A stretch of 64,000 nucleotides of DNA from Listeria cossartiae subsp. cayugensis (GCF_014229095.1 NZ_JAARZC010000003.1:248001-312000), one strand, 5' to 3'; numbered from the stretch's first letter, positions 16,825-29,726 are shown. The notes: a model not told the origin generated them from the letters alone. Numbers and translations: made by a program.

Positions 16825-17295
16825 TTATTGTGTTAAATAGATATATTTTTCTCTAGTAGTGTCCGGGATTTCGATTTTTCGGCCGGAAATCTCTACTAAA
16901 TATTGTGCAAATTCCCCGATTTTCTCAAATTCAGCCGGATATTCAAAAATAAGTTTTTCCTTTATTAAATAGTTATCCACATAATGACTTGTTTCTGGCT
17001 GAAAAGATAATAAACCTTCTATAAAACGAATTACTTTTGTAAATTTTGGAATTTCCTGTTCTTCTTCTAAATCTGTAAAGTGAAAAAACATCGTGTAAAA
17101 ATGATTCTTCTTGATATTCACTGAAAAAGCTTCTTTGTTTATATTACTTTTTGCAAATACCGTAAAATCGTCAATCTCTGCCGGTTCCCGTTTGTCGTGA
17201 ATTAATAAGTAACCAAACACGTCGTCAATATTCCCGTTTTGTATAACCCGATAAAATTCTGTATCTCTAGTTTTCAAAAGCCGTTGAAATATCAT
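16825..17295 (-). CDS. Unrecognised 156-aa protein in the origin region
   Basis: 156 aa from ATG 17295, preceded by GAGGT with about 8 nt spacing, so it is likely translated. It is rich in Phe, Glu and Lys, with no signal peptide or membrane helix. I recognise no domain. It sits between the rpmH promoter and the DnaA-box cluster, transcribed leftwards, with about 80 bp to the rpmH promoter and no terminator I can see. Its place inside the origin is notable but suggests no function on its own. Confidence 0.68.
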   Translation of the reverse strand: MIFQRLLKTRDTEFYRVIQNGNIDDVFGYLLIHDKREPAEIDDFTVFAKSNINKEAFSVNIKKNHFYTMFFHFTDLEEEQEIPKFTKVIRFIEGLLSFQPETSHYVDNYLIKEKLIFEYPAEFEKIGEFAQYLVEISGRKIEIPDTTREKYIYLTQ

Positions 17296-17381
17296 TTTTC
17301 ACAACCTCATTTTTTTGTCTTTTTTTTAGTATTCGGTAAATAGTTTAACACATTGTCGCGATGAAATCCTTTCCCAAAAAA

Positions 17382-17757
17382 TGTGGATAACTCCTGAATA
17401 ACGCCTTTTTACTGTGGATAACCTTTTGATTCATTTCAAACTTATACACAATTAGTGGTTATTTACACACAATGCCTTGTGGATAATTAATTTTAACAAT
17501 TTCGTTACAGATTTCTTTACACACAAGTTATACACAAGTTAACTGGCTGTGGACAACCGTTTTTCACATCTGGACAGTTTTGTGGATAGATTTGGTAAGT
17601 CCTTGCTATCAGAGTGATTTTCTGATATTATAATTCCTATCGAATAGAAATATAGCTGGGGAAAACTAAAGTTATCCACAATACATTTTTACTTTGTGGA
17701 TAATTTTTTAACAGTGTTTGGATAACCTTATCCATAGCTTTTTCTATCTGTGGATAA
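17382..17757. other. oriC part 1: DnaA-box cluster upstream of dnaA
   Basis: Perfect TTATCCACA boxes (either strand) lie at 17382, 17413, 17478, 17672, 17695 and 17749. Near matches are TTATACACA at 17442 and 17528, TGTGGACAA at 17548, TGTGGATAG at 17581 and TTATCCATA at 17728. This density in about 375 bp just before dnaA corresponds to the upstream box cluster (incA/incB type) of Bacillus oriC and also allows autoregulation of dnaA. Confidence 0.95.
17603..17631 (+). promoter_or_regulatory. Probable dnaA promoter
   Basis: TTGCTA and TATTAT are separated by 17 bp, and TATAAT overlaps the second hexamer. It lies within the DnaA-box cluster, so DnaA can repress its own gene. The leader would be about 165 nt. 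Confidence 0.6.
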
Positions 17758-17801
17758 CTTTATAGCATCCATTTACATTACATAAAAAAGGGGGGTTACT
17801 A

Positions 17802-19157
17802 GTGCAATCAATTGAAGACATCTGGCAGGAAACACTGCAAATCGTTAAAAAAAATATGAGTAAACCTAGTTACGATACATGGATGAAATCAACAACAGCT
17901 CATTCATTAGAAGGTAATACGTTTATTATTTCAGCGCCCAATAATTTTGTTCGCGATTGGTTAGAGAAAAGCTACACGCAATTTATCGCTAACATTTTGC
18001 AAGAAATAACTGGTCGCTTATTTGATGTCCGCTTTATTGATGGCGAGCAGGAAGAAAACTTTGAATACACTGTGATTAAACCAAATCCAGCGTTAGATGA
18101 AGATGGCATTGAAATTGGAAAACATATGCTTAATCCGCGTTATGTTTTTGATACTTTTGTCATTGGTTCAGGGAACAGATTCGCCCACGCAGCATCACTT
18201 GCAGTAGCCGAAGCACCAGCGAAAGCATATAATCCACTCTTCATTTATGGAGGAGTTGGCCTCGGCAAAACACATTTAATGCACGCAGTTGGCCACTATG
18301 TTCAACAACATAAAGATAATGCGAAAGTAATGTACCTTTCCAGCGAAAAATTCACGAATGAGTTTATTAGCTCTATTCGTGATAACAAAACCGAAGAATT
18401 CCGCACAAAATACCGGAATGTCGATGTTTTACTTATTGATGATATTCAATTTTTAGCCGGTAAAGAAGGAACACAAGAGGAATTTTTCCATACATTTAAC
18501 ACGCTTTATGATGAACAAAAGCAAATTATTATTTCCAGTGACCGACCACCAAAAGAAATTCCTACACTGGAAGATCGACTTAGATCCCGCTTTGAATGGG
18601 GCTTAATCACTGATATTACGCCACCAGACTTAGAAACACGGATCGCTATTTTACGTAAAAAAGCAAAAGCAGATGGATTAGATATTCCTAATGAAGTCAT
18701 GCTTTATATCGCAAACCAAATTGATTCGAATATTCGCGAGCTAGAAGGCGCACTCATCCGAGTAGTTGCTTATTCTTCCCTCGTTAATAAAGATATAACA
18801 GCTGGTCTTGCAGCAGAAGCACTAAAAGATATTATCCCCTCTTCTAAATCACAAGTTATTACGATTAGTGGTATTCAAGAAGCAGTCGGTGAATATTTCC
18901 ATGTGCGTTTAGAAGATTTCAAAGCAAAAAAACGGACGAAAAGTATCGCATTCCCGCGCCAAATCGCTATGTATCTTTCAAGAGAGCTTACAGACGCCTC
19001 ATTACCAAAAATCGGTGATGAATTTGGTGGCCGAGATCATACAACTGTCATTCATGCACATGAAAAAATATCGCAACTACTAAAAACCGATCAAGTATTG
19101 AAAAATGACCTTGCTGAAATTGAAAAAAATTTAAGAAAAGCACAAAATATGTTTTAA
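17802..19157 (+). CDS. dnaA: Chromosomal replication initiator DnaA
   Basis: 451 aa from a GTG start after AAAGGGGGG. Domain I (residues 1-80) carries the DnaB/DnaD interaction surface. The AAA+ domain III has Walker [11 protein letters not shown] near residue 150, Walker [11 protein letters not shown], and the box VII arginine region. Domain IV has the signature [16 protein letters not shown] that reads DnaA boxes. It opens oriC and loads helicase. DnaA boxes lie on both sides of the gene. Confidence 0.99.
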   Translation: MQSIEDIWQETLQIVKKNMSKPSYDTWMKSTTAHSLEGNTFIISAPNNFVRDWLEKSYTQFIANILQEITGRLFDVRFIDGEQEENFEYTVIKPNPALDEDGIEIGKHMLNPRYVFDTFVIGSGNRFAHAASLAVAEAPAKAYNPLFIYGGVGLGKTHLMHAVGHYVQQHKDNAKVMYLSSEKFTNEFISSIRDNKTEEFRTKYRNVDVLLIDDIQFLAGKEGTQEEFFHTFNTLYDEQKQIIISSDRPPKEIPTLEDRLRSRFEWGLITDITPPDLETRIAILRKKAKADGLDIPNEVMLYIANQIDSNIRELEGALIRVVAYSSLVNKDITAGLAAEALKDIIPSSKSQVITISGIQEAVGEYFHVRLEDFKAKKRTKSIAFPRQIAMYLSRELTDASLPKIGDEFGGRDHTTVIHAHEKISQLLKTDQVLKNDLAEIEKNLRKAQNMF

Positions 19158-19172
19158 TAGACCTGTGTACAA

Positions 19173-19306
19173 TGTGGATAACTGAAACATACTTACCCAC
19201 AAGTTATCAACATGTGGAAAACTTTATATCGCATGACTTGCAACCTACTTATCCACAAATCCACAGCGCCTATTACTATTACTACGATTTTTTATTAATT
19301 AATTAA
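19173..19306. other. oriC part 2: DnaA boxes, DnaA-trios and AT-rich unwinding element
   Basis: Boxes are TGTGGATAA at 19173, TTACCCACA at 19193, TTATCAACA at 19204, TGTGGAAAA at 19213, TTATCCACA at 19249 and AAATCCACA at 19257. The last is followed by GC-rich GCGC and then five repeating triplets CTA TTA CTA TTA CTA at 19270-19284. Their complement matches the DnaA-trio pattern 3'-[G/A]AT-5'. An AT-only run follows at 19287-19306. This is the layout of the Bacillus basal unwinding system, where DnaA loads on one strand and melts the origin. Confidence 0.93.
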
Positions 19307-19350
19307 AGGTTTTTGAGGTTTTACAAAATATAAAAAAATGGGGGATACTC

Positions 19351-20496
19351 ATGAAATTTGTTATCGAACGTGATCGTCTTGTCCAAGCAGTCAATGAAGT
19401 TACTCGTGCCATCTCTGCAAGAACAACGATTCCAATATTAACGGGAATAAAAATTGTCGTAAATGATGAAGGTGTAACACTAACTGGTAGTGATTCCGAT
19501 ATTTCCATCGAAGCATTTATTCCATTAGTTGAAAATGATGAAGTAATTGTAGAAGTGGAAAGTTTTGGTGGCATTGTTCTTCAATCCAAATACTTCGGAG
19601 ATATCGTTCGTCGTTTACCAGAAGAAAATGTAGAAATTGAAGTTACTTCTAATTACCAAACCAACATTAGTTCTGGCCAAGCATCCTTTACATTAAACGG
19701 CTTAGATCCAATGGAATATCCTAAATTACCAGAAGTTACTGATGGTAAAACTATCAAAATTCCAATTAATGTACTAAAAAATATCGTTCGCCAAACAGTA
19801 TTTGCGGTTTCAGCGATTGAAGTTCGCCCAGTACTTACCGGTGTTAACTGGATTATTAAAGATAATAAGCTTAGCGCAGTCGCAACCGATAGTCACCGTC
19901 TAGCTTTACGTGAAATTCCACTAGAAACAAACATTGACGAAGAATACAACATTGTTATTCCAGGAAAAAGCTTATCCGAACTAAATAAAATTCTAGACGA
20001 TGCAAGCGAATCAATTGAAATGACACTTGCAAACAATCAAATTCTCTTTAAATTAAAAGATTTACTATTCTACTCTCGTTTACTTGAAGGTAGTTACCCA
20101 GATACATCTCGTCTAATTCCAACTGATACTAAATCAGAATTAGTCATTAATTCCAAAGCATTTTTACAAGCAATTGACCGTGCGTCCCTACTTGCTCGCG
20201 AAAATCGTAATAACGTTATTAAATTAATGACACTGGAAAATGGCCAAGTAGAAGTATCTTCCAATTCTCCGGAAGTTGGAAATGTTTCTGAAAATGTCTT
20301 CAGCCAAAGCTTTACTGGCGAAGAAATAAAAATATCTTTTAACGGTAAATACATGATGGATGCTCTGCGTGCTTTCGAAGGTGATGATATTCAAATTTCC
20401 TTCTCCGGTACTATGCGACCATTCGTACTTCGACCAAAAGATGCAGCTAATCCAAATGAAATTTTACAATTAATCACGCCGGTTAGAACTTACTAA
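19351..20496 (+). CDS. dnaN: DNA polymerase III beta sliding clamp
   Basis: 381 aa, normal clamp length with three repeated domains. It starts MKFVIERDRLVQAVNEVTRAIS and ends in ELLQLITPVRTY-type sequence (ILQLITPVRTY), as clamps do. The ring tethers polymerase and recruits MutS, LigA and others. It lies 193 bp after dnaA, with oriC part 2 in the gap, and has a terminator after the stop. Confidence 0.98.
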   Translation: MKFVIERDRLVQAVNEVTRAISARTTIPILTGIKIVVNDEGVTLTGSDSDISIEAFIPLVENDEVIVEVESFGGIVLQSKYFGDIVRRLPEENVEIEVTSNYQTNISSGQASFTLNGLDPMEYPKLPEVTDGKTIKIPINVLKNIVRQTVFAVSAIEVRPVLTGVNWIIKDNKLSAVATDSHRLALREIPLETNIDEEYNIVIPGKSLSELNKILDDASESIEMTLANNQILFKLKDLLFYSRLLEGSYPDTSRLIPTDTKSELVINSKAFLQAIDRASLLARENRNNVIKLMTLENGQVEVSSNSPEVGNVSENVFSQSFTGEEIKISFNGKYMMDALRAFEGDDIQISFSGTMRPFVLRPKDAANPNEILQLITPVRTY

Positions 20497-20510
20497 TCTC
20501 GCAAAAAGCA

Positions 20511-20545
20511 CATCCGTCTTGGTTTCAAGGCGGATTCTTTTTTTG
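20511..20545 (+). terminator. Terminator after dnaN
   Basis: ATCCGTCTTG and CAAGGCGGAT (one G-T pair) form a stem with a 4-nt loop, followed by CTTTTTTT. Confidence 0.85.
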
Positions 20546-20603
20546 TTATAGTACAGTTTTTGGTTAAAAATGTATATTTATGCAAATGGAGGTAATTCTT
20601 AGC

Positions 20604-21947
20604 ATGATGAAAGATATGACAACAGGTAATCCGACAAAATTAATTTTTTTATTCGCGATGCCAATGTTGATTGGAAACTTATTTCAGCAATTTTATACGA
20701 TGATTGATGCGGTTATTGTTGGGAAATTCGTCAGTGTCGATGCGCTTGCTGCTGTTGGAGCAACAAACTCGGTCAATTTTTTTATGATTTCTTTGATTAT
20801 TGGACTTATGAGCGGGATTTCTGTCGTAGTTGCGCAGTATTTTGGCTTTAAAGATTATGATCGTTTAAAAGATGTTATTGCTACGGCGACTTATGCGGTG
20901 GTTTTTTCGGCGATTATTTTGACGGTTGCGGGCGTTTTGCTTGCGAAGCCATTACTTGTGTTGCTTAGAACGCCAGCGAATATTTTGGATGATTCGACCA
21001 TCTTTTTAACCACCCTATTTATCGGGATTTTGCCGATGAGTTTGTATAACGGGATGGCGGCGATTCTTCGGGCGCTCGGAAATTCGATTACGCCACTGAT
21101 TTTTTTGATTTTATCGTCTTTAATGAATATTGCACTTGATTTTTTATTTGTTGTTTATATGGATATGGGCGTTCGCGGGGCTGCAATTGCGACGGTTTTA
21201 TCCCAAACAGCTGCAGCAATCGCCGTTATTTACTATGCTTATCGCCACGTGCCGTTTATGCGGATAGAACGTGCGAAATTCAAGTTATCCACCCCACTTC
21301 TTAAAGAAATGGTGCGCATTGGGTTGCCTTCTGGACTACAAGGATCCTTTATTTCTATCGGGAATATGGCTCTTCAAAGTTTAATAAATGGATTCGGTTC
21401 ATCGGTCGTTGCAGCTTATACGGCGGCGAGTCGAATTGATTCACTTACATATCAACCCGGAATTGCTTTCGGAGCCGCGTCCTCGATGTTTGCTGGACAA
21501 AATATCGGTGCTGGAAAAATTGACCGCGTTCGCGAAGGATTTTGGTCGGGAATCAAAGTAGTTACTGCTATAAGTATTGGCATAACAATTTTAGTGCAAC
21601 TTTTCGCTCGGCAGTTTTTATTACTATTTGTAGATTCCAGCGAGACAGAAGTTATTAATATTGGTGTGAGCTATTTACTTATTGTGTCGTTATTTTATGT
21701 TGTAGTCGGAATTTTGTTTGTCGTTCGGGAGACTTTGCGAGGTACCGGAGATGCGATGGTTCCCTTAGCCATGGGGATTTTCGAGTTAGTATCACGACTT
21801 GTTATCGGATTTGTTTTGTCGCTTTATATTGGCTATGTAGGGCTTTGGTGGGCTACTCCAGTTGCATGGATAACCGCAACAATGCTTGGCGTTTGGAGAT
21901 ATAAATCAGGAGCATGGCAGAAAAAGGCAGTTATCAGGCGAAAATAA
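20604..21947 (+). CDS. MATE-family multidrug/organic cation efflux transporter
   Basis: About 447 aa from ATG 20604, chosen because GGAGG lies at 20588. Twelve hydrophobic segments form two related halves, typical of MATE/NorM exporters driven by sodium or protons. Recognisable segments are LIFLFAMPMLIGNLFQQFY and ALAAVGATNSVNFF near the N-terminus, and the second-half counterpart VAAYTAASRIDSLTYQPG. It is a single-gene unit between dnaN and yaaA, the usual Listeria order. Substrate unknown. Confidence 0.93.
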   Translation: MMKDMTTGNPTKLIFLFAMPMLIGNLFQQFYTMIDAVIVGKFVSVDALAAVGATNSVNFFMISLIIGLMSGISVVVAQYFGFKDYDRLKDVIATATYAVVFSAIILTVAGVLLAKPLLVLLRTPANILDDSTIFLTTLFIGILPMSLYNGMAAILRALGNSITPLIFLILSSLMNIALDFLFVVYMDMGVRGAAIATVLSQTAAAIAVIYYAYRHVPFMRIERAKFKLSTPLLKEMVRIGLPSGLQGSFISIGNMALQSLINGFGSSVVAAYTAASRIDSLTYQPGIAFGAASSMFAGQNIGAGKIDRVREGFWSGIKVVTAISIGITILVQLFARQFLLLFVDSSETEVINIGVSYLLIVSLFYVVVGILFVVRETLRGTGDAMVPLAMGIFELVSRLVIGFVLSLYIGYVGLWWATPVAWITATMLGVWRYKSGAWQKKAVIRRK

Positions 21948-22060
21948 CCATTTTAGTAAAAAAACGCCAGAGAAGCTCATATTTTCTTTTTTTGAATAAA
22001 TAATATCCCCCCATTAGTTTTGCTAAAAAAAGCTGAAAAACGAATATATGAAAATATTCT

Positions 22061-22089
22061 TTGTATTATTGGCAAAACTTTAGTAAAAT
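22061..22089 (+). promoter_or_regulatory. Promoter of the yaaA-recF-gyrB segment
   Basis: TTGTAT and TAAAAT are 17 bp apart. The predicted start near 22096 rules out a translation start at 22061 and supports one at 22118 or 22127. Confidence 0.65.
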
Positions 22090-22117
22090 AGAAGGTAGTG
22101 ATAAAAAAAGATTGGGC

Positions 22118-22348
22118 GTGAAATTTTTGGCTGAAACAGTGAAGATAAATAGCGAGTTCGTAACGCTTGGTCAACTTTTACAAATGATTGATGTAGTTTC
22201 GACTGGTGGAATGGCGAAAGCATACCTTAGTGAAAATACGATTTACATCAACGGAGAGCAAGACAATCGCCGGGGGAAAAAGCTTCGTAATGGCGATGTT
22301 ATCTTAGTTCCCGGTGTTGGAAAAGTGAAAATTGAGCAAGGAAAATAG
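22118..22348 (+). CDS. yaaA: S4-domain RNA-binding protein YaaA
   Basis: 73-76 aa depending on start (GTG 22118 or TTG 22127; the promoter position excludes earlier codons). The body EFVTLGQLLQMIDVVSTGGM followed by AKAYLSENTIYINGEQDNRR is an S4-like RNA-binding fold and resembles B. subtilis YaaA, a ribosome-assembly-linked protein conserved next to recF. The stop lies 3 bp before the recF start, so the two are coupled. The start choice is uncertain because no strong Shine-Dalgarno sequence is visible. Confidence 0.88.
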   Translation: MKFLAETVKINSEFVTLGQLLQMIDVVSTGGMAKAYLSENTIYINGEQDNRRGKKLRNGDVILVPGVGKVKIEQGK

Positions 22349-22351
22349 CAG

Positions 22352-23464
22352 ATGCATTTAGAAAGTATTGTTTTAAGAAATTTCCGCAATTACGAAAACT
22401 TAGAACTAGAATTTTCCCCATCTGTAAATGTTTTTCTTGGCGAGAATGCACAAGGTAAAACCAATCTTTTGGAAGCCGTATTGATGCTTGCGCTAGCAAA
22501 ATCACATCGGACAACGAATGATAAAGATTTTATTATGTGGGAAAAAGAAGAAGCCAAGATGGAAGGTCGGATAGCGAAGCACGGGCAATCAGTGCCTTTA
22601 GAGCTAGCTATCACCCAAAAAGGCAAGCGAGCTAAAGTAAATCATTTGGAACAAAAGAAACTGAGCCAATATGTTGGCAACTTGAACGTGGTTATTTTTG
22701 CCCCAGAAGATTTGTCGCTTGTTAAAGGTGCGCCAGGAGTTAGACGTCGCTTTTTAAATATGGAAATTGGGCAAATGCAGCCGATTTATTTGCATAATTT
22801 AAGTGAATATCAGCGAATTTTACAGCAACGGAACCAATATTTGAAGATGTTGCAAATGAAACGCAAAGTAGATCCGATGTTGCTTGATATTTTGACAGAA
22901 CAGTTCGCGGATGTCGCCATTAATTTGACGAAAAGACGAGCTGATTTCATTCAAAAATTAGAAGCATATGCGGCGCCGATTCATCACCAAATTTCCCGAG
23001 GCTTGGAAACGCTAAAAATCGAGTATAAAGCTTCCGTCACGCTGAATGGAGACGATCCTGAAGTGTGGAAAGCTGATTTACTCCAAAAAATGGAATCAAT
23101 CAAACAAAGAGAAATCGACCGTGGTGTCACACTTATTGGGCCACATCGGGATGATTCTCTGTTTTATATTAATGGGCAAAATGTGCAAGATTTTGGTTCA
23201 CAAGGCCAGCAGCGGACAACGGCACTTTCTGTAAAACTAGCAGAAATTGACTTAATCCACGAAGAAACTGGAGAATATCCGGTTCTTCTTCTTGATGATG
23301 TGCTAAGTGAACTCGACGATTACCGTCAATCACATTTGCTCGGAGCTATTGAAGGAAAAGTACAAACCTTTGTAACGACAACAAGTACGAGCGGGATCGA
23401 CCATGAAACGCTCAAACAAGCAACAACTTTCTATGTAGAAAAAGGTACGGTAAAAAAATCCTAA
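22352..23464 (+). CDS. recF: DNA repair and recombination ATPase RecF
   Basis: 370 aa, normal length. Walker A is [14 protein letters not shown] near residue 30. The ABC-type signature region is [18 protein letters not shown], and Walker B is [13 protein letters not shown]. RecF binds DNA gaps and loads RecA with RecO and RecR. It keeps the conserved order yaaA-recF-gyrB-gyrA. Confidence 0.97.
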   Translation: MHLESIVLRNFRNYENLELEFSPSVNVFLGENAQGKTNLLEAVLMLALAKSHRTTNDKDFIMWEKEEAKMEGRIAKHGQSVPLELAITQKGKRAKVNHLEQKKLSQYVGNLNVVIFAPEDLSLVKGAPGVRRRFLNMEIGQMQPIYLHNLSEYQRILQQRNQYLKMLQMKRKVDPMLLDILTEQFADVAINLTKRRADFIQKLEAYAAPIHHQISRGLETLKIEYKASVTLNGDDPEVWKADLLQKMESIKQREIDRGVTLIGPHRDDSLFYINGQNVQDFGSQGQQRTTALSVKLAEIDLIHEETGEYPVLLLDDVLSELDDYRQSHLLGAIEGKVQTFVTTTSTSGIDHETLKQATTFYVEKGTVKKS

Positions 23465-23509
23465 TCTAGGTTAATATAATTTGATGAAAAAGAAAGTGCG
23501 GTGGAATAA

Positions 23510-25453
<1,944 letters not shown>

Positions 25454-25458
25454 TAAAT

Positions 25459-25472
25459 ATTTCCCGGGTAAT
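25459..25472. other. Near-match Noc binding sequence between gyrB and gyrA
   Basis: ATTTCCCGGGTAAT differs from the Noc consensus ATTTCCCGGGAAAT at one position. It is intergenic and has exactly the same sequence as the near match in the MFS gene. Confidence 0.5.
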
Positions 25473-25547
25473 ACTTGGGATATTAATTGTTTTTAAAAGG
25501 TTTGAACTAGATTCAGCCTTACTTTGGAAAGGGAGGTTTCTCTAACA

Positions 25548-28076
25548 ATGGCAGAAACACCAAATCAACGAATAACAGAGATAAACTTAAATAAAGAAAT
25601 GCGGACTTCATTTTTAGATTACGCGATGAGCGTAATTGTTGCCCGTGCCCTACCAGATGTTCGTGACGGATTAAAACCAGTTCACCGTCGTATTTTATAT
25701 GCGATGAATGACTTAGGTATGACTTCTGATAAAGCCTATAAGAAATCGGCTCGTATCGTAGGGGAAGTTATTGGTAAGTATCACCCCCACGGCGATACAG
25801 CTGTTTATTTTACAATGGTTCGGATGGCGCAAGATTTTAGTTATCGTAATATGCTTGTTGACGGACACGGTAACTTTGGTTCGGTCGATGGAGATATGGC
25901 GGCAGCGATGCGTTATACAGAAGCACGTATGTCAAAAATTTCGATGGAACTACTGCGCGATATTAACAAAGATACGATTGATTACGCGGATAACTATGAT
26001 GGTTCCGAGCGTGAGCCAGTTATTTTGCCAGCGCGTTTCCCTAACTTACTAGTCAATGGTTCGTCAGGTATCGCGGTTGGTATGGCAACGAATATTCCTA
26101 CCCACCATCTTGGTGAAGTTATTGACGGCGTTTTGGCGCTTAGTCGTGACCCGGAAATTACGATTCGTGATTTAATGGAATATATCCCAGGTCCTGACTT
26201 CCCTACTGCTGGGATGATTATGGGACGTAGCGGAATTCGTCGCGCTTACGAAAGTGGTCGTGGTTCGATTACCGTTCGTGGTCGTGTCGATATTGAAGAA
26301 AAGAAAAATGGTAAAGAAACTATCGTTATTACCGAAATTCCTTACCAAGTAAATAAAGCGCGCCTAGTTGAACGTATTGCCGAACTAGCTCGTGAGAAGA
26401 AAATTGACGGCATTACTTCCCTAAATGATGAGTCTGACCGTTCCGGAATGCGCATCGTTATTGAGGTTCGTCGTGATATTAGCGCAAGTGTTATTGTGAA
26501 TAATTTATTCAAAATGACAGCTCTTCAAACTACTTTTGGTATTAATATGCTGGCACTTGTCGACAATCATCCAAAAGTGCTTAATTTAAAAGAAATTCTT
26601 TATTATTATTTGGAACATCAAAAAGTAGTTATTCGTCGCCGTACTGAATTTGAGCTTCGTAAAGCAGAAGCACGCGCTCATATTTTAGAAGGTTTACGAA
26701 TCGCCCTTGATAACATTGATGCGATTATTAAATTAATTCGTGGATCAAAAACTTCTGATGTTGCTAAAGAAGGATTGATGACACAATTCAACCTTTCTGA
26801 TAAACAAGCGCAAGCCATTCTGGATATGCGTTTGCAACGTTTAACAGGTTTAGAACGCGAAAAAATTGAAGAAGAATATCAAAATTTAGTGGCATTAATT
26901 AACGATTTAAAAGCCATTTTAGCTGATGATGAACGTATTCTTGAAATTATTCGTGAAGAATTAGAAGAAATCAAAGTTAAATATGCGGATAAACGTCGTA
27001 CAGAAATCTTGGCTGGTGATTTAGTAAGCCTTGAAGATGAAGACTTAATCCCAGAAGAAGAAGTAGCAATCACGTTAACTAAACGCGGCTATATTAAACG
27101 TCTACCATTATCGACTTATCGTAGTCAGCGTCGTGGTGGTCGTGGTATTCAAGGTATGTCTACACATGAAGATGACTTCGTAGAACACCTTGTTGCAACG
27201 AGCACGCATGATACGTTACTATTCTTCACTAACACTGGTAAAGTTTACCGTTCGAAAGGTTATGAAGTGCCTGAATACGGTCGTACCGCCAAAGGTATCC
27301 CAATCATCAACTTGCTTGGAATCGAAAGCCAAGAACAAGTGAATGCCGTGATAAATCTATCCGAATTCACCGATGATAGCTACCTATTCTTCACGACGAA
27401 ACATGGTGTCGTGAAGCGTACAACCCTTTCTCAATTTGCGAAAATTCGTCAAAGCGGCCTTCGTGCAGTTGAACTTCGCGAAAACGATGAACTTATTTCC
27501 GTTCAAATGACAGATGGTAGCAAAAACATGATTATCGCAACGAAACATGGACAATCTATCTACTTCCCAGAAGAAAATATCCGCGTAATGGGCCGTACAG
27601 CTGCTGGTGTTCGTGGTATTAGACTTCGTGAAGACGATGAAGTTATCGGCATGGAAGTACTAGAAGACGATGAAAAAGTACTCGTTGTTACGGAAAAAGG
27701 TTATGGTAAACAAACGCCAGCTTCCCAGTATCCGCTTCGTAATCGTGGTGGTATGGGTGTTAAAACCGTTACAATCACCGAGAAAAATGGTAACTTGGTA
27801 GCAATGAAAACTGTTACTGGTGAAGAGGACTTAATGCTAATGACTGTGAGCGGTGTCTTAATTCGTTTTGAAATCGAAACCGTATCACAAACAGGTCGTA
27901 GCGCAATGGGTGTTAAACTAATTCGTCTTGATGAAGATGAAAAAGTAGCCACTGTTGCAAAAGTTCCAAAAGAAGAAGATGAAGTTGAGCTAGAGGAAGA
28001 AATCGACGAAACATTAATCACGCAAGTTCCTGATGAAAGTTTTGAAGATGCTCCTGGAAGCGACATAGAAGAATAA
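25548..28076 (+). CDS. gyrA: DNA gyrase subunit A
   Basis: 842 aa from ATG 25548, preceded by AAGGGAGG; a TTG 24 bp upstream lies before the ribosome binding site and is rejected. The breakage-reunion domain contains the catalytic Tyr in [13 protein letters not shown]. The quinolone region reads [15 protein letters not shown], giving Thr84 and Phe88 where most bacteria have Ser and an acidic residue. The C-terminal beta-pinwheel has the GyrA box [10 protein letters not shown]. It ends in an acidic tail. A strong terminator follows. Confidence 0.98.
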   Translation: MAETPNQRITEINLNKEMRTSFLDYAMSVIVARALPDVRDGLKPVHRRILYAMNDLGMTSDKAYKKSARIVGEVIGKYHPHGDTAVYFTMVRMAQDFSYRNMLVDGHGNFGSVDGDMAAAMRYTEARMSKISMELLRDINKDTIDYADNYDGSEREPVILPARFPNLLVNGSSGIAVGMATNIPTHHLGEVIDGVLALSRDPEITIRDLMEYIPGPDFPTAGMIMGRSGIRRAYESGRGSITVRGRVDIEEKKNGKETIVITEIPYQVNKARLVERIAELAREKKIDGITSLNDESDRSGMRIVIEVRRDISASVIVNNLFKMTALQTTFGINMLALVDNHPKVLNLKEILYYYLEHQKVVIRRRTEFELRKAEARAHILEGLRIALDNIDAIIKLIRGSKTSDVAKEGLMTQFNLSDKQAQAILDMRLQRLTGLEREKIEEEYQNLVALINDLKAILADDERILEIIREELEEIKVKYADKRRTEILAGDLVSLEDEDLIPEEEVAITLTKRGYIKRLPLSTYRSQRRGGRGIQGMSTHEDDFVEHLVATSTHDTLLFFTNTGKVYRSKGYEVPEYGRTAKGIPIINLLGIESQEQVNAVINLSEFTDDSYLFFTTKHGVVKRTTLSQFAKIRQSGLRAVELRENDELISVQMTDGSKNMIIATKHGQSIYFPEENIRVMGRTAAGVRGIRLREDDEVIGMEVLEDDEKVLVVTEKGYGKQTPASQYPLRNRGGMGVKTVTITEKNGNLVAMKTVTGEEDLMLMTVSGVLIRFEIETVSQTGRSAMGVKLIRLDEDEKVATVAKVPKEEDEVELEEEIDETLITQVPDESFEDAPGSDIEE

Positions 28077-28080
28077 AACC

Positions 28081-28132
28081 AAGCTGGAAATGACTCTAAT
28101 TTGCGAATTAGAACGATTTTCCAGCTTTTTTT
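28081..28132 (+). terminator. Terminator after gyrA
   Basis: AAGCTGGAAA pairs with TTTTCCAGCTT, enclosing a second small hairpin (CTAATTTGCGAATTAG), and ends in a T-run. Confidence 0.9.
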
Positions 28133-28211
28133 CGGTATTAAAAAGCGCTTTTTGGTCGCATTTTATGTATAATATCTTTAATACGTCTAAAAAAGGGAAG
28201 AGTTGAAAAAA

Positions 28212-29726
28212 ATGCGCAAACTGATCCAATTTCTGTTTATAGCAGTAGTTTTATTTTTAGTGGAATACGTTTTAATTAATCAAGCAGCCATACTTTTCTT
28301 AGTAACAAGTGCGATTATTCAATTATGCGGGGTTGTTATTACGGTTCGGCTACTCCTATTTGATCAGCGGAATACTAGCTCAAAAGTCGCCTGGATTGCG
28401 GTTATTTTCATTTTACCTGTGCTTGGAACGATTAGTTACCTTGTGTTCGGTAGAAATCCAGCAACTAGAAAATTCAGCACAGCTCAAGTAACAGAAAAAG
28501 CTAAATTAATAAATGCAGTTCATGCAATTCCAAACAACACCAATGAAAAATTACCAAGACTATCTAAAAGAATTGCTCATTTAACGTCCATAGAGCCGAT
28601 TAAGGGAAATAAAATCGAAATACTGACAAATGGTGAGGAAACTTTCCCAGTGCTCTTAGACGCGCTTAGAAAAGCAGAAAACCATATCCATATTCAATAC
28701 TATATTTTCAAAACGGATGAAATTTCTACCGAGATTCGCGATATTTTGGTCGAAAAAGCAAAAGCTGGTGTCGAAGTTAGATTTATGTTTGATGGACTAG
28801 GTTCAAGCAAGCTCCATAAAGCCTTTCTAGCTCCTCTAAAAGAAGCTGGCGTTAGTATTCACGCATTTGATCCGATTTCTTCACCGTGGATTGTAAGAAC
28901 AGCTAATTTAAGAAATCATCGCAAAATTGTCGTGATTGATGGGCAAATCGGCTTCACAGGTGGACTTAATATTGGAGAAGAATATCGTTCCAATACGCCA
29001 GATTTCCGTGTTTGGCGTGATACGCATATTAAAATTACCGGTCAAGCCGTAATCGAACTCCAAGAATCTTTTCTAAACGATTGGATTTACATGGAAAACC
29101 GAGCTGGAGCTGCCGACGAGTTTATTAGCGAAACCGGATTAAAACAGTATTTCTCACCAGTTGATATGGGTGATGAATGGGCTCAAGTTATTTACGGTGG
29201 ACCATATGATAAAGAAAAATGGGTGCGTGATTCAATGCTTGATTTAATTGATTCCGCTAAAGAATCAGTTTGGATTGTGTCGCCCTACTTTGTTCCTGAC
29301 GAGGAGTCGCTTGCGGTTATCCGCCGGGTTGCAATGAGCGGCGTTGACGTACGGGTTATTATTCCCGGAAAAGGTGATCGCGGGATTTCATTCCACGGAA
29401 GTAATGCTTATGTGAAAACAATGATTGAGGCAGGCGCGAAAATGTATGCCTACGCCGATGATTCTTTTGTTCATGCGAAGGCAATGTTAGTGGATGGAAC
29501 GCGAGCAGCTATCGGAACTGCGAATTTTGATGTGCGTAGTTTTAGATTGAATCACGAATTAATGGTATTCTTATATGATGAAAGTGAGGCTATGCACCAT
29601 TTAAAACGCGATTTCAAGAAAGATTTTGAAGATAGCCGACTATTTACGATGAAAGATATGGAAAGTAAACCATTATTGACTCGTATAAAAGAAGTTCTAT
29701 CCAGTTTATTATCACCAATTTTATAA
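28212..29726 (+). CDS. cls: Cardiolipin synthase
   Basis: About 504 aa. The start at ATG 28212 gives 11 nt to GGGAAG; an in-frame TTG at 28203 is too close to it. Two N-terminal membrane helices are followed by two phospholipase-D HKD motifs: [16 protein letters not shown] and [20 protein letters not shown]. The enzyme joins phosphatidylglycerol molecules into cardiolipin in the membrane. It probably forms an operon with the acetyltransferase 16 bp downstream. Confidence 0.95.
   Translation: MRKLIQFLFIAVVLFLVEYVLINQAAILFLVTSAIIQLCGVVITVRLLLFDQRNTSSKVAWIAVIFILPVLGTISYLVFGRNPATRKFSTAQVTEKAKLINAVHAIPNNTNEKLPRLSKRIAHLTSIEPIKGNKIEILTNGEETFPVLLDALRKAENHIHIQYYIFKTDEISTEIRDILVEKAKAGVEVRFMFDGLGSSKLHKAFLAPLKEAGVSIHAFDPISSPWIVRTANLRNHRKIVVIDGQIGFTGGLNIGEEYRSNTPDFRVWRDTHIKITGQAVIELQESFLNDWIYMENRAGAADEFISETGLKQYFSPVDMGDEWAQVIYGGPYDKEKWVRDSMLDLIDSAKESVWIVSPYFVPDEESLAVIRRVAMSGVDVRVIIPGKGDRGISFHGSNAYVKTMIEAGAKMYAYADDSFVHAKAMLVDGTRAAIGTANFDVRSFRLNHELMVFLYDESEAMHHLKRDFKKDFEDSRLFTMKDMESKPLLTRIKEVLSSLLSPIL

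Noticed and set aside
28140-28153. cre-like palindrome AAAAAGCGCTTTTT before cls
   Set aside because: The central AGCGCT fits, but the flanks lack the conserved G and C of cre, and a carbon-repressed cardiolipin synthase is not expected.
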